From NCBI GenBank assembly GCA_030035585.1, contig CM057480.1:5945001-6009000 (forward strand): a stretch of DNA of 64,000 nucleotides, given 5' to 3'. Position numbers and translations under genes: made by a program. The stretch is from Dugong dugon. Taxonomy: Eukaryota; Chordata; Mammalia; Sirenia; Dugongidae. The notes beneath the pieces are model-generated. The model saw nothing but the letters and a program-made list of their open reading frames with translations. It was not told the origin of the DNA and did not search any database. Below, one piece after another: positions 44,058 to 54,223 of the stretch. Numbering within the stretch: position 1 is the first letter of the stretch; each line of letters opens with the position of its first letter.

Positions 44058-44679
44058 GTAAGTATAGTTTTTTTGTGATACATATATATTTTTTGAATGG
44101 ATTTAGTACTCATTGATTCAGTGGTCATTAACTAAAGCAGTAGTAGGATAACCTAAAAAAGCATACACAGGATCCAAAAATCATTTTTATTATACAAAAA
44201 TTTATTTAAAATGTGAAGCTTGTTGGGTAAAGAGTAGCTGTAATTCTATTTTAGTAGATGCTGTGAAAATATTTTCAGCAAAGGTGTTAGTCATCTTTTT
44301 TAATAGTTCTTAATGCCAACATTAAAATGTGTTTATTTTTCTAATACCTACTGGTGAGTTTCTGATCATTAACTCCAAGTATAAGAAGAAAATGAATGGC
44401 CCTGAAAACTCTATGTATATAGTCTTCTCTTTACTCATTTGGATAGGAAACACTTTATTTCTGATATTTTATCATTTACCCTGGAATCGTACCATGCATG
44501 TTTAACTTGTCAAAATCTGAACTTATTCTATAGCTTTATACTCTTCCACAATATGAGGATAATAGAACACTTAAATTCCCACACTCAAACTCAATACTGT
44601 TGTTGTATAAGCTTAGCTTTTAGTATAGCAAGCAGACACAAGTACTCACTATCAATATTTTTATCAGCATTGTATTAGA
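44058..44679. other. Intron, with a stretch duplicated from 42656-42738
   Basis: 44215-44297 repeats 'gggtaaagagtag' and 'attttagtagatgctg' found at 42667-42714. Otherwise unassigned. Confidence 0.5.
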
Positions 44680-46004
44680 CGTCCCGGCCAGAACAGCAAA
44701 CAGAACAACAAACCAACCAACAACAACAAAAACAAAAATATGAGGATTTCAAGAGAAGGAGCAAAACTGCTGTTATTAACAGTTGATATAATTATCTATG
44801 TGGAAAACGACAAGAGAATCTAAAGATAATTTATTATAATTAAGGGACTTTAGCAAGGTTGCTAGATGCAAGATAATCTACCAAAATAACTCATTATCTC
44901 CAGCTAGCAAAAACAAAACAAAACAAATCCATAAAATGTAACTTTAGAAAATATACCATGATGAGACTTTACTTCTGCCATAACGTAGTAGCTGGTATGG
45001 GACTAGCGCTCTCACTAAAAATAATGAGAAAACTGGACAAAATATGTAAAACGACTCTTTACAGGTACTGGACAACAGACAGTGCAAGACTGTGACTCTA
45101 GAGAGAAAAAAACGGATTAGTTAAGCAGTATGATAGCACGGTTTCTGGACCTTGGTGAAGGGAAGAGAAGAGGCTCCTAAGCAGAGCACTGCAGTCTCAC
45201 TGAATTGAGGAAACAGAGTGGAATTTTGGAAGGCTGAAGTAGCTGGAATTTGCTGGGCGCAGTACTGTAGGGAAGAGAGATAGACAGAAAATGAGCCATA
45301 GAAATCTGCATAGGAGATCCATGAATTTAGCTGAATACTAACCTGTCCATGTGAAAGGTGCAACTCCCTAAGTTCAGAAAGGAATGCTGCCTGCAGGCTT
45401 ATAAGATGAACAACAATTCCCAGTGCTTCTAGACGGCTGGGAGAGGGTCCAATTTTGACCAGCCAGAATTGAGAAACCTTGTTGAACACCAGGGCGTTCA
45501 GTAGGGACCCCAGGATGGGCACAGTTTAGAAACAGTACTAAATCAACTCTAGAGTAAAGGCTACTATAGACCCTCCCACTCTCAACCAGCTTAAAAAGAT
45601 CAAGCTGAACCCCAAGTAAATTACCTGCCTGCCAGACAAAGCTCACGCTCTCTAAAGGAGGATAGCAACGTACAGACACTCAGCAACCTAACTCCACAAC
45701 AACCAGCATCTAATGAAAAATTACTAGACATCCCAACAAACTGGAAAGTGTGACCCATAACCAGGAGAAAAAATAAATAAATAGAAACATGACAGAGATT
45801 ATGTACTCCGTAGACAGAGACTTTAAAACACTCTTAGTGTATTGATTCGTTGCTGTCCCCACCAAAGTTCCAGCAGGTTTTTTAGAAATTAATAAACGAT
45901 TGAACAATTTACATGGAAATGCAGAGGACCTAGAAGAGTCAAAACTTTTGAAAAAAGGAGAACAAGGTCAGAGGACTTATGCAACCTGGTTTCAAGACTT
46001 AAAG
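44680..46004 (+). repeat. L1/HAL1-related fragments, sense (part 1)
   Basis: ORF2-like 'gtggaaaacgacaagagaat' (about 44680-44960) is followed by 5'UTR/HAL1-like sequence ('aaaattactagacatcccaa', 'gtgacccataaccaggagaa', about 45600-45840). A different ORF2 block then follows ('gttccagcaggttttttaga', 'tacatggaaatgcagaggac', 45845-46004). The order is not that of one intact L1, so the sequence is rearranged. The minus frame 45121-45522 is incidental. Confidence 0.72.
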
Positions 46005-46222
46005 TATTTTTATGCAAATAACACACACTGTCTGTGTTTGTTTGCCAACATGCCCCCCCAACCCCCCACCCAGGTATTTTCATATGCACCACTATGCCAG
46101 CTTTTTTATACATGTTGCTGTAAAAAAGAAAATTAGCATAGTGCACTTGCTAAAATACCTTGAAGGGAGAGGGCACGGTTGGCAAACAAATGTAGAAGTT
46201 GTGCTTTATTTGCATAAAAATA
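46005..46222 (+). mobile_element. Palindromic TA-flanked fold-back element (MITE-like)
   Basis: Two arms of about 95 nt are inverted copies. The left arm starts tatttttatgcaaataa and contains 'gtttgtttgccaacatgcc' and 'ggtattttcatatgcac'. The right arm ends ttatttgcataaaaata and contains the complements 'ggcacggttggcaaacaaa' and 'cacttgctaaaatacc'. The centre is 'cttttttatacatg' with 'gctgtaaaaaag'. TA lies at both ends (46005-46006, 46221-46222), as expected for Tc1/mariner targets. It sits inside L1 ORF2-like sequence that continues at 46223. No coding capacity was seen. Confidence 0.72.
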
Positions 46223-46318
46223 TGGTATTATAAAATTTAATATGCTATTGGTGAGGATAGGCATATAGATTAGTTGAACGAAATACATATTTGATTAGTT
46301 AAGTTTTGACAAAGGGCA
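46223..46318 (+). repeat. L1 ORF2-like fragment, sense (part 2)
   Basis: 'ttggtgaggataggcatata' continues the L1 ORF2 sequence broken by the palindromic element. Confidence 0.65.
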
Positions 46319-46353
46319 AAAGATGTGGCAATCTGCTTCTGTAAAGATTACAG

Positions 46354-47260
46354 TGTTGTAGGGGAAGAACATCACAAAGTTTAGTAAAGCAAAAAGAAAG
46401 TTTTATTCGGCATATATTCAAAAGGACAGAAGTGAGAAGGGGACAAGCATGCTGCCACAGCCATGTCTGTCCGAGTCCAAAGAATATTACAGAATAGGCA
46501 AGAGTGGGAAAACGGGCAAGCATGCCGCCACAGCCATGTCTGCCCGAGTCCAAAGAATATTACAGAATAGGCAAGAGTGGGAAAACGGGCAAGCATGCCG
46601 CCACAGCCATGTCTGCCCGAGTCCAAAGAATATTACAGAATAGGCAAGAGTGGGAAAACGGGCAAGCATGCCGCCACAGCCATGTCTGCCCGAGTCCAAA
46701 GAATATTACAGAATAGGCAAGAGTGGGAAAACGGGCAAGCATGCCGCCACAGCCATGTCTGCCCGAGTCCAAAGAATATTACAGAATAGGCAAGAGTGGG
46801 AAAACGGGCAAGCATGCCGCCACAGCCATGTCTGTCCAAGTCCAAGGAACCTTTAGAGAGCCATCAGTATATATTAACATTACAAATGGGCAAAACCATT
46901 GAAAGCTTAGCCTTTTCAGATTGGCTAGAAACTGTGATCCTACATTTTGAATTGCCTTTCTTAACAATCACTGGTACAGGTTTCAGTAACAACAGTCAGG
47001 AGGGTCTTCACTGGTCCAGCAAATTTCTATTCACTAAATGCTAATAGAAAAAGGGAGAAAGTCTTTTGTGTTCTGTTTGACTGGCTTTATATGAAAGTTT
47101 CCCTAAAAGATATTTTCCAAGATTATCTTAGCTATTGTCTTTATACCTCAGGGCCCAGTTGATGTGTTCTTGTGAGTCCTTGTGGGCCCAGCTCCAGCTG
47201 GGTCACATTTTCTATGCTCAAGGACAGGGAATAAAAGCTCCAGTATTATTTCCTAAATCA
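46354..47260 (-). mobile_element. Solo ERV LTR (class I-like), antisense
   Basis: 907 bp. On the minus strand it begins TGATTTAGGAAATAATACTG and ends CTTCCCCTACAACA. A TATA-like CATATAAAG lies at about 47087-47095 and an AATAAA signal at about 46398-46403, close to the 3' end. The ends are TG...CA and the target duplication is 4 bp (acag), which fits an ERV1-type (class I) LTR. No viral genes were seen. Between the TATA and poly(A) signals lies a 73-bp tandem repeat, listed separately. Confidence 0.83.
46444..46850 (+). repeat. 73-bp minisatellite, about 5.5 units, inside the LTR
   Basis: Units start at 46444, 46517, 46590, 46663, 46736 and 46809 (exactly 73 bp apart). Each begins caagcatgc(c/t)gccacagcc and ends 'aggcaagagtgggaaaacgg'. 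The inner four units look identical; the outer ones differ by a few bases. The minus strand can be read in overlapping frames only because 73 is not a multiple of 3; these are not genes. Confidence 0.97.
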
Positions 47261-47370
47261 ACAGCCTTGGAAACCCTGTGGGGTAGTTCTGTTCTGTCCT
47301 GCAGGATCACTATGAGTCAGAATCGACTCAATGGCAGTGGGTTTGGGGTTTTTTTGTTTGTTTGTTTAAG

Positions 47371-47930
47371 GAATTCTCTTCAAGGTAATGTCCAGTAACA
47401 ATTTTCTTGGAACAATTGAGTATCTATAAGGGAAAGAAACCAACCCAACCTTACTTTATATAATATACAAAAACTAACTTGAAGTGGATCATAGGCCTCA
47501 ACATAAAAGCTAAAAAACTGTAAAACTTATAGATGAAAACATAAGAGAAAATCTTCACAATTTTAGTGAGGGTGCAGATTTTTTTTAGATAGGACCCAGA
47601 AAGCACTAACCTCAAAAAAAAAAAAAAAAAAAAGGACAGAGTAGGCTTCATCAAAATTAAAGATTTTTACTCTTCCAAAAATAGTATGTATGATATAAGA
47701 AAAATATAATTTTTTAGGAATAATTCTAACAAAGAATATTCATGATATTTTTAGAAAAAAATTATGAAGCTTTATGACATAACATTAAAGAAGATCTAAA
47801 AAATGAAATTATACTATATTTATAATTAAATGAGTCTCGATATTGAAAAATGTCAGTTATCACCAAATTTATCAATCCTCAGATAGATTCAGTGTGGTTT
47901 CATTCAGACTCCCAGCAGATTTTGACTCTG
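47371..47930 (+). repeat. L1 ORF2-like fragments, sense (part 3)
   Basis: 'gtggatcataggcctcaaca', 'gatgaaaacataagagaaaa' and 'ggcttcatcaaaattaaaga' are ORF2 C-terminal landmarks. From about 47690 an upstream ORF2 block follows ('attaaagaagatctaaaaaa', 'cagactcccagcagatttt'), again out of order. A poly-A run lies at 47613-47632. Confidence 0.72.
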
Positions 47931-48950
47931 TAAGTTATATGAAAGAACAAAGGCCTAAGGATAACCAGAACCCACCTCAGGAGCAAAGTGGGGGTAATTC
48001 GTGTTACCAGTTTGGAAAACTTACTTAAAGACTCTGAGTGAAGTCAGTGAGGCCTTGGCACTGAGTTAGAGCAGAAGAACACAACAGATACGCCGGAAGT
48101 AGACCCGTCAGTTGGAACCTTGGTTTGCGCTACGGGTGACACCTCCCTACTTCTGATTTCAGGTTCTTTTTTGCTTATGAGTTTAGACACGGAAAACTGA
48201 GATTATAACTTGAGTTTGTGTATCTCTTTAAGAACCTGAATTTGTGGCGTTGACTATCCCAATCATGTATTTTAATAAAATAAACTACATAGAAATCAAC
48301 CAACACTGCATGTATTGTCAGAGTCGTCCATCTTAAGGGTTTTAACTCAAATCATATGATTAAAGTCTTAATTAGTTAGCTACTAATTTGAAAAAAGAAG
48401 ATAGATTTCCTTAAAAATCATGCAGCTAACTAGCGCCTGGTAGGGTTGTAATTTCAATCAAGGATTCTAAAATCCTTGCCCAAGTCGGGGAGTATCTGTG
48501 ACCAAAAAAGTGGTACCATTCATATAAATAGAGCATGTCTTGAGCACTGATTCGGGTAAGATTTTGAACTTGTTTTTAAAATACGTTTAACGGGAGGTTG
48601 GTGTTGGGGCGTCAGAAATGGGAACATCTGACAGAGAATGACTACAGCTCAGGGTGGTCAGAGCCACCACCTTACTGTCGTTAACTTAGACGGATTGTCA
48701 CATTCTCCAGGTGCCACTGCAGAGAGATGAGGAAGATGCCAAATTTCAACTTTGGAACATCCAGTTAAAAGATGGGGAAAAGGAAAGGATATACCACTAG
48801 CTGTACTTCCTTTTTCTCTTTTGTGTGTCTCTCACTAGAACTAATGAAACGAAAATTCCTGAAATAATTCCTTAAAAGAGTATTTTAAAATTCTGCGGCC
48901 CTATCTCCGTATTTAGACTATTTGAGGACATTTTTTGTCTCCCTCTGTAG
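47931..48950. other. Intron before the third TOG2 exon, nothing assigned
   Basis: Mixed-composition intron ending in the acceptor tract 'tttgtctccctctgtag'. No named repeat and no other exon were seen. Confidence 0.45.
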
Positions 48951-49086
48951 CCATCTTTCAGCAGTTCTGGGAAACAAGTTTGATCACGGCGCAGAGGCCA
49001 TGGTACCTACACTTTTTAATCTCGTCCCCAATAGTGCAAAAGTCATGGCGACTTCTGGATGTGCAGCAATCAGGTTCATCATTCGG
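48951..49086 (+). CDS. CLASP2: CLASP2 TOG2 exon (HEAT repeats B-C)
   Basis: 136 bp, donor GTAGGT. It completes Ala167 (GC|C) and encodes beta residues 168-212: H-L-S-A-V-L-G-N-K-F-D-H-G-A-E-A-M-V-P-T, then L-F-N-L-V-P-N-S-A-K-V-M-A-T-S-G, ending I-R-F-I-I-R. Human CLASP2, as remembered, has T for A in the HLS(A)VL position and I for M in EA(M)VP; both changes are conservative. Confidence 0.97.
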
Positions 49087-49194
49087 GTAGGTTTTTCCAT
49101 TCTTCCACTTTATTTAGATGGACTTGAAGTCACTGGTGAACTTTGTTTTTTTTAACCCCTAAAGAAAAATAGCTATTGAATTATTTTCCTGATA

Positions 49195-49480
49195 ATTAAA
49201 GCAATGCATGGTCAATGTAGAACATTTAAGTAATAACAGAGGATTACAAAATAAACATGCTTGCTTACATATTTACACGTACATGTGTGTACATGGAAGT
49301 ATATACATATACGTGTGTTTATAAAGTCACAAGTGTTGCGGGTAGTAATGAAACAGGGTAGGCAAATTCTTTATCTCATCGTCTGTATCTCTTCTTTTTA
49401 TCATGTGTGTCTAGTGAAGATGTGCAAAAGAACAGACTTAAAAATTAATCTCCCTGCTTGAGTTCTACTCTTCTACGGCT
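49195..49480 (-). repeat. Old L1 3' fragment, antisense (tentative)
   Basis: 'tgtagaacatttaagtaata' and the TG/TA-rich 'gtgtgtacatggaagtatat' stretch resemble reversed L1ME 3' sequence. Confidence 0.45.
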
Positions 49481-49539
49481 AATCACTATTAGCCATTTAG
49501 TGTGTACTTTTCCAGACTTCTATACAAACATATCTGCTA

Positions 49540-49722
49540 ACCAGTCCTGTTACCATTGAGTTGATTCCATCTCATAGCGACCCTATAGGACTGGGCAGAA
49601 CTGCTCCGTAGGGTTTCCAAGGCTGCAGTCTTTACGGAAGCAGATTGCCCAGTCTTTCTTCTGCAGAGCAGCTGGTGGGTTTGAACCACCCACCTTTTGG
49701 TTAGCAGCTAAATTCTGCCTGG
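49540..49722 (-). repeat. AfroSINE, long-form antisense
   Basis: 'gttgattccatctcatagcg', 'gtagggtttccaaggctgca', 'gcagattgcccagtctttct', 'ccttttggttagcagctaaa'. Confidence 0.93.
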
Positions 49723-51946
49723 CCATTGAACATTATGATAACGCTAGAATTATCCGCTAATATTTTAGTTAAGAATTTTGCATTTGTTTTAATGAAGGAG
49801 TCTTGTAATTTTCTGTATTTTCCTGTGTTTTACACATTTTGTTATATTATTTTGTTATTTTAGTTTGATGATCTTTGAAATTATCTAGTAATATTTCCAG
49901 TGTTTTAGATTATAATACAGATTTTAGGAGTCTTTGTCATAAGGTCACATATCATATTTTCATAATTAAAAAAACTCTACCAGTTTTTTAATATAATTGT
50001 TATGCATTTTGTATACTTGCCAAAGACATTATTGTAGGTCTTTTATAAGCTTCAAATTTTAGTTTTACTGCTTTCTAGTGTGGTTCTTTAGTTTTTCTCT
50101 AATTCTTTTGTTTCTGTATTTAAGTTTCCTAACTCCTTCTACCTGCTTTTTGGCATCCTTCATTTTTGTCTAGATATTTGTGGTCTGTCTAATCATTGGG
50201 ATGCTGGAAAGCCAAACTCAGAAGAAGATTATGGCTTTATAATATCAAATTAGAAAAAGCTATGACAGATTACCTAAGGATATACCATTCTCTTTAATTT
50301 ATATTTCTAGATCATTTGTAATAGCAATTTCAACTTTCGAATTATGTAATAATATTGTTTTCATTTTCAAATGGTTCTTTTGTTCTTATCCTCATTATTT
50401 TCTAATTTCATGACATTCTGCCCAGAAAATTTGATTGCATGATTTCTTTTTTTGTGATTGCCTTGAAATTTTGTTATGTGCTAGTTCCTCATCACTTTAT
50501 ACTCGTAGGCCTTTAGCATTTGCAGAGTATGGAATTCATTGGTGGTGTATAAAGTTCTTTATTCATCGCTCAATCAATCTTAATATTTACGTTGTTCAGA
50601 TTCTTTATAGTCTCGTTTTGTCTGGCCAATTCTGATTATAGGTTTTATCAGTTTCATTTTCCTAACAGTTTTTGCTTTATGTATGGCCACAGCTTTTGAC
50701 TATTAGCATCTTGAAATGCTATTTTTTCTACTTCATTTTTTATTTTCATTGTGCTTTCTTTTTACCTGTTTCTTGTTTTCTTGTCATCCTTCTGTAATTT
50801 AGAAGTTTCATGTTCTTTTCTATGTCTGTTTTACTTTCTCCTCTTTTCAAAATATACATTTTACCTTCTTTATGCCATTATTTTTTTCCCAACCATTGCA
50901 TTCAATTTAACAAAGACACTTTTATTTTCAAGCAGTTGGAATTAACTGTAGCGTATTACTGCTTTTATTCCTGACTGGTGATTATTGGTGTGCTCTCACT
51001 TCTCATTTTTGAACTGGTTTTGGGTCATTTTTGTTTGACTTCCATGTTTTCTCCTTGCACGTTTTGAAGTGGCTTTTCTTCGCCCCCACACAAGAACTAA
51101 AACTGACCGCTGCGTTTTAGGGTCACAGTCCTTTTACCTCAGAGCTGTCTTCTTAACTGTTTATTTTTGTCTCTAAGTGAGATACCATTTGATTCTTTTA
51201 TAGTCCCCCCCACAACACACACACAAAATCCAACATTTGTTGCTTCTCTTTCCTTTGTCCAGTTTTTTTCTTCTGTTACTCTCGTTATAAAAATTTTGAA
51301 ACTCTTAATGTCATTTATTATTTCTTGGATAATTTTTTGTCTCTTTGACTTACAGCGATGAATGTGCTCACGAAGAATTCTTTTAACTTCTACTTACTTG
51401 ACAGTACCCGTTTACCGTTCGTAGACTTTACATTTTAGGCTTCGCTTCCCAATTGCTTGTTTTTCATGAGTTTTGTCTCATGTTTCTGACATAATATCCA
51501 TCATCTCATTGAAAACCGAATCAGATGTTTTCAGTCCCGTTTCTGTGTGTTTCCTTTGGTAACCAGAGAGCTGCTTCTTGAGATTGCTCTGCCTGGTTCC
51601 TGATGCTCTTCTTAATTCTAGAGAAGCTGTTTTTCAGTAGTGACTTGTATTAATAAAGTCAAGTCTAAATTGTTATGACTTAGTGTTTGGTTGAATTCTT
51701 TGTCTCTAACTGTGAGGGTCAAGCTCTGTTTTTCTTTGGTGCTACTCCTGCTGCATGTGGTACAGCAATAGTTAGGGCAGTGTCCCCCCCATCCCAGCCA
51801 TTATGCTTGGCGTGGTTAGTCAGCAGTGGGGCTTTTGTGTGTGTATGTGGTGGGCGGGATGGTATGAGAGACAGGAGGGGACTGGTGCGTGAGACTTCCT
51901 GTATGGACTGTTGTGGCTACGGGATCTCCACAGGCATTACCTTGAT
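49723..51946 (-). repeat. Decayed L1/HAL1-like AT-rich region, antisense (tentative)
   Basis: Pyrimidine-rich, stop-rich sequence with several stretches of reversed L1M/HAL1 character ('gacattctgcccagaaaatt', 'cttagtctcgttttgtctgg'-like). The boundaries cannot be placed. No exon was seen. Confidence 0.4.
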
Positions 51947-52258
51947 GTTGTTGTTTTCAGGTGCCGTTGAGTTGGTTCTGACTCATAGTGACCCTGTGTA
52001 CAACAGAATGAAACACCGCACGGTCCTGCACCATGCCCACAGTTGTTGTTATGCTTGAGCCCATTGTTGCAGCCACTGTGTCAGTCCACCTCATTGACGG
52101 TCTTCCTCTTTTTTGCTGACCCTCTACTTTACTAAGCATGATGTCCTTCTCCAGGGACTGATCCCTCCTGATAACATATCCAAAGTATGTGAGACATGGT
52201 GTCACCGTCTTTGCTTCTAGGGAGCGTTCTGGCTGGACTCCTTCCGACACAGATGGGT
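51947..52258 (-). mobile_element. RTE-type LINE 3' end, antisense
   Basis: The minus-strand frame 51957-52250 reads through the RTE C-terminus (L-T-Y-F-G-Y-V-I-R-R-D-Q-S, then G-R-P-S-M-R-W-T-D-T-V). The tail at 51947 matches AfroSINE tails. It is 5'-truncated. Confidence 0.88.
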
Positions 52259-52276
52259 TCCTCCTTTTACCTCCAC

Positions 52277-52325
52277 GTTGTTGTTGTTGCTGTTGGTGTG
52301 TGTCATTGAGTCGATTCCGACAGTG
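52277..52325 (-). repeat. AfroSINE/RTE tail fragment
   Basis: 'gttgttgttgctgttggtgt' plus 'cattgagtcgattccgacag': a 3' end only. Confidence 0.75.
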
Positions 52326-52453
52326 ATTTCAAAGTTTGATTTTATGCTCTTAACGTCCTATTCTAACTTAATTAAATAGTTGAATGTAAAGCAAATAGAA
52401 GGGGCTTTGAAGTTCACAGTAGTTTTCAACTTTTTCTGAAATATCTTTTTCAG

Positions 52454-52524
52454 CATACTCATGTACCCAGACTCATACCGTTAATAACAAGCAATTGCAC
52501 ATCAAAATCAGTTCCTGTGAGGAG
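52454..52524 (+). CDS. CLASP2: CLASP2 TOG2 exon (HEAT repeat D loop)
   Basis: 71 bp, acceptor 'atctttttcag', donor GTAAGT. It encodes beta residues 213-235 (H-T-H-V-P-R-L-I-P-L-I-T-S-N-C-T-S-K-S-V) and two bases of Arg236. The S-K-S-V-P-V-R-R segment precedes a conserved helix. It ends in the middle of the R-R-R run, which is split between two exons. Confidence 0.97.
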
Positions 52525-53257
52525 GTAAGTTTTGGAGGGAGGTTTTTTTTTTTTTTTAATTATAGTTTTAATGCCACTTGCTTTAATTCTTAGTCTGATG
52601 CAAAAATTATTTGTCACAAATTTCTTGCTTTCCAGAAACAGTAATAAATTTTTCATCTCATGTAAGGGAAAATGCATGGGGCGATTATAATGACCACCCA
52701 TTTTAGTTTTATCACATTAAGTTTTGGTTTATTTGGGATGCTGGATTGCTTTGGGTTGCAGCAAGCATGGGGTTTGGAGTTGGGTCTGGGCTAGAGTCCT
52801 GCAAGTGCCACTGCCAACTACCTTGGTAGTTATTTAACTGCTTGGACCTCACTGTCTGTATATGTTGTTAGCGCTCATGATGCTGATACCATAGAAATGT
52901 AAACATTCAATGAGATACACATTACTAAAACCAGAGCGCTTGGAACAACTTGAGCAATCACGTTACTGTGTTCGCATGCTTGTCCTCCCGTGCACACGCG
53001 TTCTCCCTCTCTCCCTCTGATTTCTGCAGTTTTTAGCATCAACACCGTCACTGTCGATAGTAGAAATAGCGAAAACCAAGGTTTATGTATTTGATGTTTA
53101 AGAATATTATAAAGAACTCTCTCCCTTTTCTTCATTTGATAAATATATTTATCTAAATACTTTTCTTGTTAGAGAGGAGCTGAACTAGACTTCATTATTA
53201 CTTTTAAGTGGTTCAGAATTTTGGCAACCGTTGTTCAGTCACCTCTCTCTTATGTCA
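52525..53257. other. Intron with one MIR
   Basis: MIR-like sequence at about 52745-52900 ('tggggtttggagttgggtct', 'ttatttaactgcttggacct', 'gcgctcatgatgctgatacc'). The rest is unassigned. A T-run lies at 52543-52557. Confidence 0.55.
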
Positions 53258-53445
53258 GGGTTCGGCACACTACAGCCCACAGGTCAGATCTAGCCAGCAG
53301 TCTGGTTTTGTCCAGCCCACAAGCTAAGAATGTTGTTTGCATTTTAAAGGATGTCTTTAAAAGCAGGAGAAGTACAAGAATATGAAACAGAAACCATATG
53401 TGGTCTACAAAACCTAAAATTATTTACTATTTGGTCTTCTTACAT
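53258..53445 (+). repeat. hAT-like TIR repeat (copy 3)
   Basis: It starts 'gggttcggcacactacagcc' and ends 'aattatttactatttggtct'; a decayed relative of 18205-18436 and 36113-36432. Confidence 0.6.
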
Positions 53446-53459
53446 CGAAGAAAGTAGTA

Positions 53460-53935
53460 ATTGGAGAAATAGTAACGTGACAGAGAAATGGGAGTCAGGA
53501 AATGCATTGTAGAATTGCCTTAAAGTGGGGTACAAGCAGTTCAGTAACTGTAGAGGAGACGAGTAAGGTGCAGCCTAAGTGGAGATGTAAGGTTCCAGTG
53601 GGAAAGGAGGGTGATGGGTAGACTGAGGTTAGAACATGGGGGGCTTTAAATATCATGAAGAAGAATTTTGACCCTGTGCTTAGTTCCTGGGAGTCTTTGA
53701 CAGTTGTAGATTTTTGGTGAGAAGGTAACATTATGGAGCCTAGTTTTTATTCCAGCTGTGAAGGACCAATGGGAGACATTAGTTCAGTTAGTAAGGAGTT
53801 GTTTTAACTCATGTAAGATAGAAACAGTGTCTGAACTAGGGCTGCATTAATGGTAATTGGTTGAAGGAGATAGCGTCAGGAGATATTTCAGGTGTGGAAA
53901 CAAGACAGTTGCATATGGTGGAGGGAGGTGTTGTC
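53460..53935 (+). repeat. Ancient interspersed repeat (unnamed family, copy 4, part 1)
   Basis: 'gggggctttaaatatcatga', 'attttgaccctgtgcttagt' and 'agacattagttcagttagta'. Part 2 lies at 54890-55260 beyond the MIR/SINE/Tigger block. Confidence 0.5.
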
Positions 53936-53939
53936 AGGT

Positions 53940-54220
53940 TCTTCAGACTGAGCTCTGGAGTCGCAGCTCCATTACTTCACTAGTGATATGACTTTTGGTA
54001 AGTTAACTTAACCTCTGTTTCTTCTTTCCTAATCTGTATAAACCAAAACCAAACCCATTGCCGTAGAGTCAATTCCAACTCATAGCAACCCTATAGGACA
54101 GAGTAGAACTGCCCCATAGGGTTTCCAAAACTGTAAACTTTACAGGAGCAGACTGCCACATCTTTCTCCCGCAGTCTGTATAATATGGGCTAAAAGAATA
54201 GATTTGTGTGGATAAGATAA
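53940..54220 (+). repeat. MIR split by an AfroSINE
   Basis: MIR left part 53940-54040 ('gagctctggagtcgcagctc', 'acctctgtttcttctttcct') and right part 54184-54220. Confidence 0.75.
54042..54174 (-). repeat. AfroSINE inside the MIR, with 9-bp target duplication
   Basis: Antisense, 5'-truncated copy. Perfect tctgtataa repeats flank it (54033-54041 and 54175-54183). Confidence 0.93.
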
Positions 54221-54223
54221 TTA

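Larger units (their letters stand above)
46319..47370 (+). repeat. AfroSINE (5'-truncated, sense) split by a solo LTR
   Basis: 46319-46353 ('gatgtggcaatctgcttctg' to 'aaagattacag') joins 47265-47370 ('ccttggaaaccctgtggggt' to 'cagtgggtttggggt'). The LTR lies between, flanked by acag on both sides (46350-46353, 47261-47264). Confidence 0.9.

Noticed and set aside
45121..45522. 133-codon minus-strand frame
   Set aside because: It lies in L1/HAL1 5'-like sequence and shows no known protein.
46444..46850. CRISPR-like periodic array
   Set aside because: There are no alternating spacers, because the entire 73-bp unit repeats, and this is a mammalian genome.
46381..46856. Series of near-identical 70-codon frames on both strands
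   Set aside because: They are register shifts of the 73-bp array, not genes.
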